The notes: a model not told the origin generated them from the sequence alone. 64,000 bases of DNA from Mucilaginibacter conchicola (GCF_003432115.1 NZ_QWDC01000003.1:496001-560000), one strand, 5' to 3'; shown: positions 43,098-52,930, counted from the first letter of the stretch. Made by a program: numbers and translations.

Positions 43098-45239
43098 ATG
43101 AGTTTAAACGTAATTAAAAAGGTTATTGATTTAGGTGACGGCCGCACCATTGAGATCGAAACCGGTAAACTGGCCAAACAAGCAGATGGTTCTGTAGTAG
43201 TTAAAATGGGCGACACCATGTTACTGGCTACAGTAGTATCATCGCCAGAGGCTAAAGAAGGTGTTGATTTCCTTCCGCTATCTGTTGACTACCAGGAGAA
43301 ATACGCCTCTACAGGCCGTATCCCGGGTGGTTTTTTACGCCGCGAGGCACGTCTGTCAGACTACGAGGTTTTGATCTCGCGTTTGGTTGACCGCGCTTTG
43401 CGCCCAATGTTCCCTGAAGATTATCATGCCGATACCCAGGTAATGATCAGCCTGATCAGTGCCGATAAAGATATTATGCCTGATGCACTTGCGGGTTTAG
43501 CTGCATCAGCAGCACTTTCTGTTTCTGATATTCCGTTTAACGGCCCTATATCAGAAGTACGTGTTGCCAAGATTGACGGCCAATTGGTTATTAACCCAAC
43601 CCTTAGCCAGTTAGCTAACGCTTCCCTTGAGTTTATTGTTGCCGGTAACGAGCACGATATTAACATGGTGGAAGGCGAGAGCGCTGAGATACAGGAAGAA
43701 GAACTGGTTGAAGCTATCAAATTTGCACACACTGCTATTAAAGTACAGTGTTTAGCGCAAAAAGAGTTAACCATTGAAGTTGGCAAAACCGAAAAACGTG
43801 TTTACAGTCACGAGCACAGCAACGATGAGTTGGAAAAAGCTATCTATGCTGCTACTTATGATAAAGTTTATGCTACTGCAGCCGAAGCATCAGCAAAAGA
43901 TGAGCGTGCTGTTAAGTTCAAAGCTATCCGTGATGAGTATATCGCCACTTTAGGTGAGATTGATGATATCACAAAAGCTTTAGCTAAAAAATACTACCAC
44001 GATGTGGAGTATGATGCTATCCGTAACCTGGTATTAGACGAAGGCAAACGCCTTGACGGCCGTACCACTACTCAAATCCGCCCTATCTGGAGCGAGGTTG
44101 GTTACCTGCCATCAGCACACGGTTCTGCGGTATTTACCCGTGGCGAAACCCAATCATTAACCACCGTTACTTTAGGTTCTAAAGACGATGAGCAGATGAT
44201 TGATGGTGCTTTCATTAACGGTTACCAGAAATTCTTATTACACTACAACTTCCCTGGTTTCTCAACCGGCGAGGTTCGCCCTAACAGAGGTGCAGGCCGT
44301 CGCGAGATCGGTCACGGTAACCTGGCTATGCGTTCATTAAAACGTGTATTACCTGCTGAGGATGAGAACCCATACACTATCCGTGTAGTATCTGATATCC
44401 TTGAATCAAACGGTTCATCATCAATGGCTACGGTTTGTGCCGGTACATTGGCTTTGATGGATGCTGGTGTTAAAATCACTAACCCGGTATCTGGTATTGC
44501 AATGGGTTTGATCACTAACGAAATGGGTACTAAATATGCTATCCTTTCTGATATCCTTGGTGATGAAGACCACTTAGGTGATATGGACTTTAAAGTAACC
44601 GGTACCAAAAACGGTATTGTTGCTGTACAGATGGACTTGAAAATTAACGGTCTGTCTTACGAAGTATTAACCAACGCACTTAACCAAGCTAAAGACGGCC
44701 GTTTACACATCCTTGGCGAGATGGCTAAAACCATCACCGCACCACGTGAGGATTACAAACCACACGCTCCGCGTATCGTATCTATCAAGATCGATAAAGA
44801 GTTTATTGGTGCTGTTATTGGCCCCGGTGGTAAAATTATCCAGGAGATGCAACGCGAAACCGGAGCTACTATCTCTATCGAGGAAGTTAACAACGTGGGT
44901 ATCGTACAGATATTTGCTGATAACAAAGCTTCTATTGATGCTGCATTAACCCGTATCCGTAACATTGCCGCTAAACCAGAGGTAGGCGAGATCTATGAAG
45001 GTAAGGTAAAATCAATTATGCCTTTTGGTGCATTTGTTGAAATTATGCCGGGTAAAGATGGTTTGTTACACATCTCTGAGATCGATCACAAACGTTTCGA
45101 GAGCATGGACGGAATTTTCCAGGTAGGCGACGAAGTGCGTGTTAAATTGCTTGATGTTGATAAGCAAGGTAAACTGAAGCTTTCGCGCAAGGCATTGTTG
45201 CCAAGGCCTGAGCAAAATAAGCCTGCTGATAATAACTAA
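43098..45239 (+). CDS. pnp: Polyribonucleotide nucleotidyltransferase (PNPase)
   Basis: The 713-aa protein has two RNase PH domains (first with LSVDYQEKYASTGRIPGGFLRREARLSD; second with FTRGETQSLTTVTLG and HYNFPGFSTGEVRPNRGAGRREIGHG), a helical linker, a KH domain (IGAVIGPGGKIIQEMQRETGA) and an S1 domain (GEIYEGKVKSIMPFGAFVEI). PNPase degrades mRNA 3' to 5' phosphorolytically and can add 3' tails. It is the last gene of the rpsO-pnp unit and ends in a terminator. Confidence 0.98.
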   Translation: MSLNVIKKVIDLGDGRTIEIETGKLAKQADGSVVVKMGDTMLLATVVSSPEAKEGVDFLPLSVDYQEKYASTGRIPGGFLRREARLSDYEVLISRLVDRALRPMFPEDYHADTQVMISLISADKDIMPDALAGLAASAALSVSDIPFNGPISEVRVAKIDGQLVINPTLSQLANASLEFIVAGNEHDINMVEGESAEIQEEELVEAIKFAHTAIKVQCLAQKELTIEVGKTEKRVYSHEHSNDELEKAIYAATYDKVYATAAEASAKDERAVKFKAIRDEYIATLGEIDDITKALAKKYYHDVEYDAIRNLVLDEGKRLDGRTTTQIRPIWSEVGYLPSAHGSAVFTRGETQSLTTVTLGSKDDEQMIDGAFINGYQKFLLHYNFPGFSTGEVRPNRGAGRREIGHGNLAMRSLKRVLPAEDENPYTIRVVSDILESNGSSSMATVCAGTLALMDAGVKITNPVSGIAMGLITNEMGTKYAILSDILGDEDHLGDMDFKVTGTKNGIVAVQMDLKINGLSYEVLTNALNQAKDGRLHILGEMAKTITAPREDYKPHAPRIVSIKIDKEFIGAVIGPGGKIIQEMQRETGATISIEEVNNVGIVQIFADNKASIDAALTRIRNIAAKPEVGEIYEGKVKSIMPFGAFVEIMPGKDGLLHISEIDHKRFESMDGIFQVGDEVRVKLLDVDKQGKLKLSRKALLPRPEQNKPADNN

Positions 45240-45256
45240 TCGTAATTGTTTTATAC

Positions 45257-45283
45257 AGAAAACCCTCTTAATGAGGGTTTTCT
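45257..45283 (+). terminator. Rho-independent terminator after pnp
   Basis: AGAAAACCCTC, loop TTAAT, then GAGGGTTTTCT is a perfect hairpin with flanking T-run. Confidence 0.85.
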
Positions 45284-45388
45284 TATTTTGTTTTAAAAAT
45301 TTAAACTTTTTTTAAAACAAAAGTTAGTCTTGTCGGTTTTACACAATTAAGGATAATTGTAGGATTTTAGCCGGGCCCTAATTTGAAA

Positions 45389-45658
45389 ATGTCATCTACC
45401 ATTAACGACCCTTTAGATTTTCTCAGTAACGCGAAGGGGATGCCGGCCGGCCAGCAAACCGACCTGATCCAGAAGCTGTTGTATGAGATAATAAGGGTTA
45501 AGGAACTTATTGCGTATTATGACTCCATCCCAAATGGAGCAGGGCAGCTTGGCTCTTCTATTTTGAACGAGCTGGTTACCGAAGCCTACAATTCATTAGT
45601 AAATTATGATACTGTGCTAATGAAAAAATACTACGATCTGCTGTTGAATTGCGATTGA
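45389..45658 (+). CDS. Small hypothetical protein
   Basis: The 89-aa protein begins MSSTINDPLDFLSNAKGMPA; a TTG two codons upstream is less likely. It is mainly helical (LIQKLLYEIIRVKELIAYYDSI, LNELVTEAYNSLVNYDTVLMKKYYDLLL). No signal peptide or family recognised. Confidence 0.6.
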   Translation: MSSTINDPLDFLSNAKGMPAGQQTDLIQKLLYEIIRVKELIAYYDSIPNGAGQLGSSILNELVTEAYNSLVNYDTVLMKKYYDLLLNCD

Positions 45659-45663
45659 ATTTT

Positions 45664-45700
45664 AATGAGTTAAGGATTGAGTTAGTGAATGAGTGAGTTT
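45664..45700. repeat. GAGTTA/GAGTGAGT word repeat
   Basis: ATGAGTTAAGGATTGAGTTAG and GAATGAGTGAGTTT repeat a GAGT-containing word in the gap between two convergent genes; the words recall the TGAG microsatellite at 42352. Confidence 0.55.
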
Positions 45701-45735
45701 CCATTCAATAATTTAATACAAAGCATTCAATACCA

Positions 45736-46377
45736 CTAAACTTCTCCAAATACCTTTTCGCGTAGCTCGTCTGAAATTTCGTCGGTTATTTTGATGATGT
45801 CTGCGGCTTCCTGAGTGTTGTTGATCACTATTTTGTCGCAACTTTCGCGGTAAGGCAGCAGGTACTCTTTGTATGACGGTACAACGTGGTTCACCCATTT
45901 GTAATAAGCATCTTCGTTTGAGTAGCCGCGCTCCAGCAGGTCGCGTTTAAGGCGGCGCTGCAGGGCAACCTCTTCATCGGCATCAATAAAGATGGTCATG
46001 TCCAGCACTTCGGCTATTTTCTTAAAGTGAAGGATGAATAAACCCTCAACAATAATGATAGGGGCCGGCTTTATCTCCAACAGCTTCTTTGGTGCATCAG
46101 GGTTGTTAAAAGTGTATTCTTCTTTGGTGAACGATTCTCCGTTCATCAGTTTAAAAATATCGCTTTCAAAATGCTCGTGGTCGATGGTTGAAGGCAGGTC
46201 GAAATTATAGAGTTTATTCTCCTCTTTGGTCATGGTGTGGCCAACCGGGAAGTAATAATCGTCCTGCGAAACAAGGCACACTTCATCAGCCGTAAAGTGT
46301 TCTAAAAAGCTTTTTAAAAAGAAAGTTTTGCCGCTTCCGCTTCCGCCGGCAATGCCAATAACGTATGGTTTATTCAT
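45736..46377 (-). CDS. udk: Uridine kinase
   Basis: The 213-aa protein has P-loop GIAGGSGSGKTFFL, DDYYFPVGHTM, NFDLPSTIDHEHF, IVEGLFILHFKKIAEVLDMTIFIDADEEVALQRRLKRDLLERG and typical length for uridine/cytidine kinase, which phosphorylates uridine to UMP in pyrimidine salvage. Its ATG overlaps the end of the LysM gene by 8 nt, so it is translated as part of that operon. Confidence 0.94.
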   Translation of the reverse strand: MNKPYVIGIAGGSGSGKTFFLKSFLEHFTADEVCLVSQDDYYFPVGHTMTKEENKLYNFDLPSTIDHEHFESDIFKLMNGESFTKEEYTFNNPDAPKKLLEIKPAPIIIVEGLFILHFKKIAEVLDMTIFIDADEEVALQRRLKRDLLERGYSNEDAYYKWVNHVVPSYKEYLLPYRESCDKIVINNTQEAADIIKITDEISDELREKVFGEV

Positions 46378-47398
46378 TTGGAGTACCGTAGCTGATATTT
46401 ACCTGGAAACGTTTATCTAACGCACCTAAAGCTGATGCTACATTTTTAGTCATTACTACAATTGCATCACGGGTTGTTTCCGTATCTGTAAAGCGGCCAA
46501 CAACTTTAGCAAATGTGGTTTTGCCATTCATGGGGTTAGTGATACGCATAACCGTGCCTATCGGCGCTGTGCGGTGCAATATCAGTTTCTTATTAGGGTC
46601 GAGGCTGGCATCATCAATCCAGGTGGCCACACCTTTCTCATTTTTCTCGAACAAGCCGTATTTAGAGGCAATATGGCGGTTAAGACTATCCGCAGCAATT
46701 GAAGTATCGCCTTTAGCAGTATCTGCATGCGCAGCCGGAGTTGCAGTAGCATCTTGTTGTACTTGTGCAGGTTGGGCACCATTAGGGATCAATAATATTT
46801 GCCCTGCCGATAAATTGTTGCTGGTAAGCTTGTTTAAGCTGGTAATAGCATCAACCGTAGTATTAAAACGTTTGGCAATGCTGTAAAGCGTTTCATGTGC
46901 CGATACTTTATACTGTTGCTGGTTAGCCGCCGCTTGCTGTGCCGCTTGCTGTGTTGGCTGTTGTTGTACCGGAGCTGGCTGTGGCTGTTGTTGTACCGGT
47001 GCCGGCTTAACTTCTTCCTTTTTTACGGGCTGCTGCTGCTGTTGGGCAGGGGTAGTAGCAGGTACTGTAGTTGCCGGTTTGGTTTGTGCCGGGGCTGCTT
47101 GTTCCTGTTTTGGAGCAGGTGCTGTACTTTCTACGATAGAACGCTCGGTTGGTACTTTTATAATGTGGCCAATTTGCAGGCTGGCATTGTTATTAAACTG
47201 TTGTATAACCTTTGGGCTAACGCCGTAACGGCGGCCAATTGAGTAGTAGTTATCTTTTGGATCCAATTTGTGAAGGATCACTTTTTTGCCGTTGTTATTT
47301 TCAACACCTACCGAGTCTACAGGCATGGTTGCCGCAAAAGTAGTAGCCGAAATAACAAGGAATGCAGATGATAGTAGCAGTTTTTTTAATATCGTCAT
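46370..47398 (-). CDS. LysM and RlpA-like barrel protein
   Basis: The 342-aa protein has a signal peptide (about 1-22, ISATTFA), a LysM-like motif (about 42-85, YYSIGRRYGVSPKVIQQFNN), a long Pro/Gln/Ala linker (about 90-160), a second LysM (about 162-208, HETLYSIAKRFNTTVDAI) and a C-terminal double-psi barrel-like region (about 270-342, GTVMRITNPMNGKTTFAKVVG). It should bind or cleave peptidoglycan glycan in the periplasm. It follows the DUF4905-like gene by 19 nt. Confidence 0.88.
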   Translation of the reverse strand: MTILKKLLLSSAFLVISATTFAATMPVDSVGVENNNGKKVILHKLDPKDNYYSIGRRYGVSPKVIQQFNNNASLQIGHIIKVPTERSIVESTAPAPKQEQAAPAQTKPATTVPATTPAQQQQQPVKKEEVKPAPVQQQPQPAPVQQQPTQQAAQQAAANQQQYKVSAHETLYSIAKRFNTTVDAITSLNKLTSNNLSAGQILLIPNGAQPAQVQQDATATPAAHADTAKGDTSIAADSLNRHIASKYGLFEKNEKGVATWIDDASLDPNKKLILHRTAPIGTVMRITNPMNGKTTFAKVVGRFTDTETTRDAIVVMTKNVASALGALDKRFQVNISYGTPNE

Positions 47399-47417
47399 AA
47401 ATTATTGTCCCGGTAAT

Positions 47418-48179
47418 TTATAGTTGTACGGCTATAAGCTGTACTTTGTTCTTAATATAAACCAGGGCGTTGTTATGTACTACAAACGCCTCGGGTTGTA
47501 ATTTTTGTATATCGCTGTTCAATAAATCATGATAAACAATTTTATCATCAGCCATAATATACAGGTGCTGCTGCAACACCCCATTTTTTAACGTGTGCAA
47601 AGATACAATTATATAGCCATCATGGCTCATGTAATGTACCATATTTCCGTATGGTTCGTCGGGTAAAATGCCGGGTAACACTTGCCGCGGCGTAACCATG
47701 TAAGGTATGACGATGCCCGTGTGCAATGGTTTATCCTCATCCTCAGAAAAGTTTCTCACCGTTTTACCATTCTCTACAGAAAGTAACAGCATTTTCTTAG
47801 GTTGGATGTTGGCATTGTACACCGCCGGGCCATTGTTGCTAAGATGATCAAAAGTGAGGCTATAATCGGCCCAAAGCTCTTTGCCGGTTCGGGCATCAAT
47901 ACCGATGATGCTTTTATGTTCGGGGCTGCTCTCGTGTTTATAGTAGTGCAGTAAAAGTACTCCATTATATACCGCTTCAATTCCGGTGAACCAACGTTCG
48001 GGCAGGGTGAAGGCATCGAAATAAACCTCGCCGGTTTGCAGGCTTAAGGCGGCAAAGCTGGTTTGCTTATCCTGTTCGTTGCGGATCTCGAGGGCTAAAA
48101 TGCCGGTGAGTTCGTCAATTTGCAGGCGCCATATATGGCCGTTAAACGTGTGCGAAATAAATGGTTGTAGCAGTGTCAT
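47418..48179 (-). CDS. Hypothetical protein, DUF4905-like
   Basis: The 253-aa protein is mostly beta-stranded, with propeller-like stretches (IWRLQIDELTGILALEIRNE, TGEVYFDAFTLPERWFTGIEAVYNGVLLLHYY, GKELWADYSLTFDHLS). The DUF4905 name is tentative. No signal peptide. ATG at 48179 is preferred over a TTG four codons upstream. It is the first gene of an apparent three-gene operon with the LysM protein and udk. Confidence 0.7.
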   Translation of the reverse strand: MTLLQPFISHTFNGHIWRLQIDELTGILALEIRNEQDKQTSFAALSLQTGEVYFDAFTLPERWFTGIEAVYNGVLLLHYYKHESSPEHKSIIGIDARTGKELWADYSLTFDHLSNNGPAVYNANIQPKKMLLLSVENGKTVRNFSEDEDKPLHTGIVIPYMVTPRQVLPGILPDEPYGNMVHYMSHDGYIIVSLHTLKNGVLQQHLYIMADDKIVYHDLLNSDIQKLQPEAFVVHNNALVYIKNKVQLIAVQL

Positions 48180-48278
48180 TATCCGTTGCAAATATGCCTA
48201 ATAATATTAAAACGGAGTAAATTTGATAAACAAAGCCTAACATAGGCTGTTATCTCGAAAAACCAAAAACACACAACA

Positions 48279-48758
48279 ATGGACGCTGAAAAAATAAGCC
48301 TTGAAGAAGGTAAAGTAAAACCGGTAGTAGACCATCTTAACGATCTGTTAGCTAACTACCACATCCACTATCAAAAACTGCGTGGCTGCCACTGGAACGT
48401 TAAAGGCACCAGCTTTTTTACGCTGCACCTCAAATTTGAAGAATTGTATACCCAAGCTCTTTTAACTATTGATGAGCTGGCCGAGCGTATCCTTACCCTG
48501 GGTAAACCACCATACAGCACTTTCAAGGATTATATCTCAAAATCAACACTGAAAGAGGTGAATACCATCGGTATGAAAGATACCGCAATGGTAAAAGTTT
48601 TGATTGAAGATATGGCAACCCTTATACAAATGGAGCGCGAGATATTAGATATTACAGCTGATGCCGGCGACGACGGTACTAATGATATGGTGAACCGCTT
48701 TATGCAGTTCAAAGAAAAAACCACCTGGATGCTGCGCTCATTTGTGAATGAGGATTGA
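48279..48758 (+). CDS. dps: Dps-family ferritin-like DNA protection protein
   Basis: The 159-aa protein has the Dps ferroxidase signature in LLANYHIHYQKLRGCHWNVKGTSFFTLHLKFEELY (His and Asp/Glu at the dimer interface), IDELAERILTLGKPPYST and a helical C-terminus. Dodecameric Dps stores iron, consumes peroxide and binds DNA in starvation. Length is typical. Transcribed alone and followed by a bidirectional terminator. Confidence 0.94.
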   Translation: MDAEKISLEEGKVKPVVDHLNDLLANYHIHYQKLRGCHWNVKGTSFFTLHLKFEELYTQALLTIDELAERILTLGKPPYSTFKDYISKSTLKEVNTIGMKDTAMVKVLIEDMATLIQMEREILDITADAGDDGTNDMVNRFMQFKEKTTWMLRSFVNED

Positions 48759-48764
48759 GGTAAA

Positions 48765-48895
48765 TGATTGGAGATTGGTGATCAGAGATTAGTTTCTACG
48801 GTTTCCTTAATCAATACATAAACAAAAAGGCGATGAATTATTCATCGCCTTTCTTATATCCAAATCTTTGGTCTCTGACCTCTAATCTCTGATTA
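48765..48895. repeat. Inverted repeat of GAGATT/AATCTC words around a terminator
   Basis: The left arm (48765-48792) with GATTGGAGATTGGTGATCAG and the right arm (48861-48895) with CTCTGACCTCTAATCTCTG are imperfect inverted copies of a short word. They flank the hairpin terminator at 48824-48855. Confidence 0.65.
48824..48855. terminator. Bidirectional terminator
   Basis: AAAGGCGATGAAT/ATTCATCGCCTTT is a perfect 13-bp stem between convergent dps and the FadL-like gene, with A and T runs on both sides. Confidence 0.88.
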
Positions 48896-50383
48896 AAACC
48901 TGTACCCCAAAGTTAAATATGCATTGTTGTTATAGTTGCGCAATAAAGCAGCAGGGCTTGCGGTACCAAGGTCGTAAGCAAACTGGGTACGGTCGCCTGA
49001 TGAGTGTGTGTAGGTAGCATCAACATAATAACTACCAAAACGAAGGCCTACGCCACCACTAACTGTTTTAACATCTGATACGATGCTTTTATCTTTGTTA
49101 GGGCTGCCCATAATGCCGTAACCACCACGTAGTGACAGGAAATTTGTAGCTTTAATTTCGGCACCTATACGTGCGTTAACAGTTGAACGGTAAATACTTT
49201 TAATGTCGGGGTTATCAATATAATCAGCATCATAACCATTGCTGTTGCTAAGGTGTGCGCTGGTATAGTCAACATATTCAACATCGCCGGTAATAAAGCC
49301 GATATTTTTGATGAACACAGCTGCACCGCCGGCAACTTTCCATGGTGTACGCAGGTTATAATTAAGCTGGTAATCACCAGAGCCATCGCGTTTAGTAACC
49401 TCATTGTTGATGCTTGATGAAATACCTTCGCTGTAGATATCATCGATGTTGTAAAAAGTAGGGGAAGTAACAGTTACACCCAAACGTAAAGCCTCAACAG
49501 GTTTGTAAATAGCACCTAAACGGGCCGAAAAACCTGTACCACGTGTTACCTGCGATTGTGAGTATGCCGAGGTATAAGAGCGGTTCACATCGGCAGGCGG
49601 GTTGCCTTCCTGGCGTGATAAGGTACCGTCTTCATAAAACGTGTTATATGAATTATAACGCAGGTCGCTGAAGCTTAAAGCTAAACCCAGGTACAATTTA
49701 TTGCTGTAGTTTGCACCGAAAGAAAAATCTACAGAAGAAAGACCACCCTGTTTCTCTGAAAAATATTCCTGGGAAACGCCCGGCAACGAATTGCTGCGAT
49801 ATGCTGTACCACCACCGCTAACGTTATAATTATCAATAAGTACTTGTTTGTAGGCCATGCCGCCTAATGATCCCTGATCAATACCAAACTGGTTAGCCTG
49901 GCCTGCAAAATAATCGTTTATTGAACTTGAAGGGTTGCTGCCTTTGTAGTTAAAGTTGCCGTAATAATCATTAGTACGGCTAAAGCCAACACCGTAGTTA
50001 AGGCTTAACCAACCTTTGGTTTTATCGGCACCGCGTGCCTTAGTTAAGGGATTGTATACAACTATACCTGCATGGGCAAGGTTAAAAGTGTTCTTTTTAT
50101 CGGTAGTAACGTTGTTAAAATAGTTCGAGTTTGTTTTGGCGCCATCAAGCTCGGGCGTTATGCTGATCTCTGAACGGGTAAAAAAGCCCAAACCGGCAGG
50201 GTTACCGGTAAGGTTGCTTAAATCGCCGCCGAGGGCTGTGCCGGCATTACCAACCGCTTTTATACGTGATGTTGAGCCGGGTTGACCGCCCGAAAAACGG
50301 ATAGCATCGCCGGAGTACTGCGCAAAAGTATTTTGGGTAAATGCTACTATAGCAATTACACTGAGTAGATATCTAAGTTTCAT
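48893..50383 (-). CDS. FadL/OmpP1-family outer-membrane transport protein
   Basis: The 496-aa protein has a signal peptide (about 1-21, QNTFAQ), the FadL-like N-terminus DAIRFSGGQPGSTSRIKAVGNAGTALGGDLSNLTGNPAGLGFF, and a beta-barrel ending LRNYNNNAYLTLGYRF with C-terminal Phe. It probably imports hydrophobic compounds. The Gly/Tyr-rich lipoprotein gene lies 23 nt upstream on the same strand, suggesting co-transcription. Confidence 0.9.
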   Translation of the reverse strand: MKLRYLLSVIAIVAFTQNTFAQYSGDAIRFSGGQPGSTSRIKAVGNAGTALGGDLSNLTGNPAGLGFFTRSEISITPELDGAKTNSNYFNNVTTDKKNTFNLAHAGIVVYNPLTKARGADKTKGWLSLNYGVGFSRTNDYYGNFNYKGSNPSSSINDYFAGQANQFGIDQGSLGGMAYKQVLIDNYNVSGGGTAYRSNSLPGVSQEYFSEKQGGLSSVDFSFGANYSNKLYLGLALSFSDLRYNSYNTFYEDGTLSRQEGNPPADVNRSYTSAYSQSQVTRGTGFSARLGAIYKPVEALRLGVTVTSPTFYNIDDIYSEGISSSINNEVTKRDGSGDYQLNYNLRTPWKVAGGAAVFIKNIGFITGDVEYVDYTSAHLSNSNGYDADYIDNPDIKSIYRSTVNARIGAEIKATNFLSLRGGYGIMGSPNKDKSIVSDVKTVSGGVGLRFGSYYVDATYTHSSGDRTQFAYDLGTASPAALLRNYNNNAYLTLGYRF

Positions 50384-50406
50384 AAATGTTAAGGTTGATG
50401 TAAATA

Positions 50407-51273
50407 TTAGTTTCTTGCCGGCCTGCCGCCACCACCACCGCCGCCGCGTGAGCCACCACCGCCACCGCCGCCAAAGCTGCTTTGAGATGGGGCCGAACGT
50501 TCAGTAGGTTGGAAAACGGGTCTTTCGCCACGGGTAGGGCGCGTACTTTGCCCATTGTTGCCGTAGCCCGGGCGACTTGATGAGAAGCCGGTATTGCCTC
50601 TTGCACCACGCATGCCGCGTTCAGGTATATAACCTATGCCATTGTTAGGGCCATAAGCCTGGCGCGAGCTGCGGCCGTTAAATATAGCACCACCGCCGGC
50701 AGTTCCGTTGCCGCGGTAAGGGCGTGCAACACCGCGGTTGTATGCAGAATATACGCCCCAGTAACCACCACCGTAACCTATGCCTGTACCCCAATATGAG
50801 TACGGTGAATAAAAACCACCATAACCCCATCCAGAACCAAATCCGTATCCCCACGGCGAACCCCAGCCATATCCCCACGGTGATCCCCAGCCAAAGCCGG
50901 CATTCCATCCAAGGCCATAACCGCCGCCGTAACCCCAACCATAATTGAGGCCGATATTCCATCCGTTACCGTAATACGGTGAACCGTATCCCCAATAGCC
51001 GGTATCATAATAACCAAAAGGTGAAAAATAGCTGAAACGGTTTATGCGCGATGCATAATCGTCATAATAAAAATAATCGTCTTCGTCGTTATACTGGTCA
51101 TCATTGGCAACTTCTTGCTGGTAGGCAACATACTCTGGTGTCTCAACAGCCTTAGCTTTTGAGTAGTACATGTCGTCGCCATTTTGGCTGTTAGATGCAG
51201 TTTTGTTAACGGAGCAGGAACTCAGCGCCACGGCGCCGATTAAGGTAATTCCCAGGACAAGGTTCCTTTTCAT
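50407..51273 (-). CDS. Gly/Tyr/Trp-rich lipoprotein
   Basis: The 288-aa protein has a lipoprotein signal (VALSSCSVNK, lipidated Cys20), an acidic stretch with YNDEDDYFYYDDY, then a low-complexity region of GYG/WGSPWGYG units and a Ser/Gly/Arg-rich tail with GGGGGGGS. Such proteins are found at Bacteroidota envelopes; function unknown. ATG at 51273 is preferred to an upstream in-frame ATG at 51300. It precedes the FadL-like gene in an apparent operon. Confidence 0.78.
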   Translation of the reverse strand: MKRNLVLGITLIGAVALSSCSVNKTASNSQNGDDMYYSKAKAVETPEYVAYQQEVANDDQYNDEDDYFYYDDYASRINRFSYFSPFGYYDTGYWGYGSPYYGNGWNIGLNYGWGYGGGYGLGWNAGFGWGSPWGYGWGSPWGYGFGSGWGYGGFYSPYSYWGTGIGYGGGYWGVYSAYNRGVARPYRGNGTAGGGAIFNGRSSRQAYGPNNGIGYIPERGMRGARGNTGFSSSRPGYGNNGQSTRPTRGERPVFQPTERSAPSQSSFGGGGGGGSRGGGGGGGRPARN

Positions 51274-51376
51274 TTTGTGGAGTATAAAAGTTCGGTTCAA
51301 ATAAACGTATAAATTTATAAATTTGGCACCTGCTAAATGTTAAAATACAGTTAGAATACTATCCAAATATCAAAAT

Positions 51377-52849
51377 ATGAGCAAAGGTGTCATTAGTAAA
51401 GACGAAGATTACTCGCAATGGTTTAACGATTTGATAATTAAATCTGACATGGCCGAATATTCGCCCGTGAGAGGATGTATGATCATCAAGCCGTATGGCT
51501 ATTCAATATGGGAAAAAATACAGGCGACGCTTGACAAAATGTTTAAGGATACCGGGCACGTAAATGCCTATTTCCCGCTGCTCATTCCAAAGTCTTTCTT
51601 CTCAAAAGAGGCCAGCCACGTAGAGGGCTTCGCTAAAGAATGTGCCGTTGTGACACATTATCGCCTCAAAAACGATGGCGAAGGTAATATTATTGTGGAC
51701 GAGGAAGCGAAATTAGAAGAAGAGCTAATTATTCGCCCAACATCAGAAACCATTATCTGGAATACCTACCGTGGATGGATCCAAAGCTACCGCGACCTGC
51801 CTATCCTGGTTAACCAATGGGCCAACGTTATGCGTTGGGAAATGCGCACCCGTTTGTTCCTGCGTACCAGCGAATTTCTGTGGCAGGAAGGCCATACCGC
51901 ACACGCTACCGCAGAAGAAGCAATAGCCGAGACCGAGCAAATGCTTGAAGTATATGCCGATTTCGCCGAAAACTTTATGGCATTACCTGTAGTACGCGGC
52001 CGCAAAACCCCTAATGAGCGTTTTGCAGGTGCATTAGATACTTACTGTATTGAAGCTTTGATGCAAGATGGTAAAGCGCTACAGGCTGGTACATCACATT
52101 TCCTTGGCCAAAATTTTGCCAAGGCATTTGATGTGAAGTTTACTACCAAAGAGAATGTACAGGATTATGTATGGGCAACTTCATGGGGCGTTTCAACCCG
52201 TTTAATAGGCGCATTGATCATGTCGCACTCTGATGATGCCGGTTTAGTATTGCCACCAAAACTGGCACCTATACAGGTTGTGGTTGTACCTATCTACAAA
52301 CATGATGAAGAGCTGGCCAACATCACCACCTTTGTTAACTCGCTTAAGAAAGAGTTGATCGCAAAAGGTATATCTATCAAATTTGATAACCGCGATACGC
52401 ATCGCCCGGGTGCAAAATTCGCCGAGTACGAACTAAAAGGTGTTCCGGTACGTGTTGCCATTGGCAGCCGCGATATGCAAAATGGTACGGTTGAACTGGC
52501 ACGCCGTGATACCAAAACCAAAGAAACGGTTGCGCAAGAAGGTTTGGCCGCTAAGATCGAAGCTTTATTAGAAGAGATCCAAGCTAACATCTATAACAAA
52601 GCCGCAGATTTCCGTACCGAAAATACCGTAGAGGTAAACGATTACGAAGAATTTAAACGTTTATTGGATGAAAAGCCCGGCTTTCTTTCAGCACATTGGG
52701 ATGGCACTGCCGAAACCGAGCAATTGATAAAAGATGAAACTAAAGCAACAATCCGTTGCATACCTTTGAACAATAAGCAGGAAGAAGGCATCTGTATCCG
52801 TACAGGCAAACCATCTACGCAGAGGGTGCTTTTTGCAAGAGCTTATTAA
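51377..52849 (+). CDS. proS: Prolyl-tRNA synthetase (type 3, archaeal/eukaryotic-like)
   Basis: The 490-aa protein has class II motifs: motif 2 RWEMRTRLFLRTSEFLWQEGHTAH, motif 3 with GVSTRLIGALIMSHSDD, and the anticodon-binding domain (about 290-390, PIQVVVVPIYKHDEE). It begins SKDEDYSQWFNDLIIKSDMAEYSPVRG, the type 3 N-terminus lacking the editing insertion, and ends with CIRTGKPSTQRVLFARAY. Length matches the short ProS. It charges the tRNA-Pro class present at 217. Confidence 0.97.
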   Translation: MSKGVISKDEDYSQWFNDLIIKSDMAEYSPVRGCMIIKPYGYSIWEKIQATLDKMFKDTGHVNAYFPLLIPKSFFSKEASHVEGFAKECAVVTHYRLKNDGEGNIIVDEEAKLEEELIIRPTSETIIWNTYRGWIQSYRDLPILVNQWANVMRWEMRTRLFLRTSEFLWQEGHTAHATAEEAIAETEQMLEVYADFAENFMALPVVRGRKTPNERFAGALDTYCIEALMQDGKALQAGTSHFLGQNFAKAFDVKFTTKENVQDYVWATSWGVSTRLIGALIMSHSDDAGLVLPPKLAPIQVVVVPIYKHDEELANITTFVNSLKKELIAKGISIKFDNRDTHRPGAKFAEYELKGVPVRVAIGSRDMQNGTVELARRDTKTKETVAQEGLAAKIEALLEEIQANIYNKAADFRTENTVEVNDYEEFKRLLDEKPGFLSAHWDGTAETEQLIKDETKATIRCIPLNNKQEEGICIRTGKPSTQRVLFARAY

Positions 52850-52857
52850 TTGGCAAA

Positions 52858-52922
52858 TAGTTCATGGTTGATAGTTCATAGTAACTTGGCAAGCCATGAA
52901 CCATTATCTATGAACTATCAAC
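52858..52922. repeat. Inverted repeat of TAGTTCATGG/CTATGAACTATC words
   Basis: TAGTTCATGG-TTGATAGTTCATAG (52858-52881) and CCATGAACC...CTATGAACTATCAAC (52893-52922) are inverted copies of a degenerate word. They occupy the gap between proS and metB. Confidence 0.7.
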
Positions 52923-52930
52923 TTTGAAAA

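Noticed and set aside
50678..51017. Antisense and alternative-frame Gly- and His-rich ORFs near the lipoprotein gene
   Set aside because: Shadow frames of a low-complexity GYG-rich coding region.
51652..51664. Additional CRP-like site (TTGTGACACATT) inside proS
   Set aside because: Only one half site, no matching TCACA arm, and within coding sequence.
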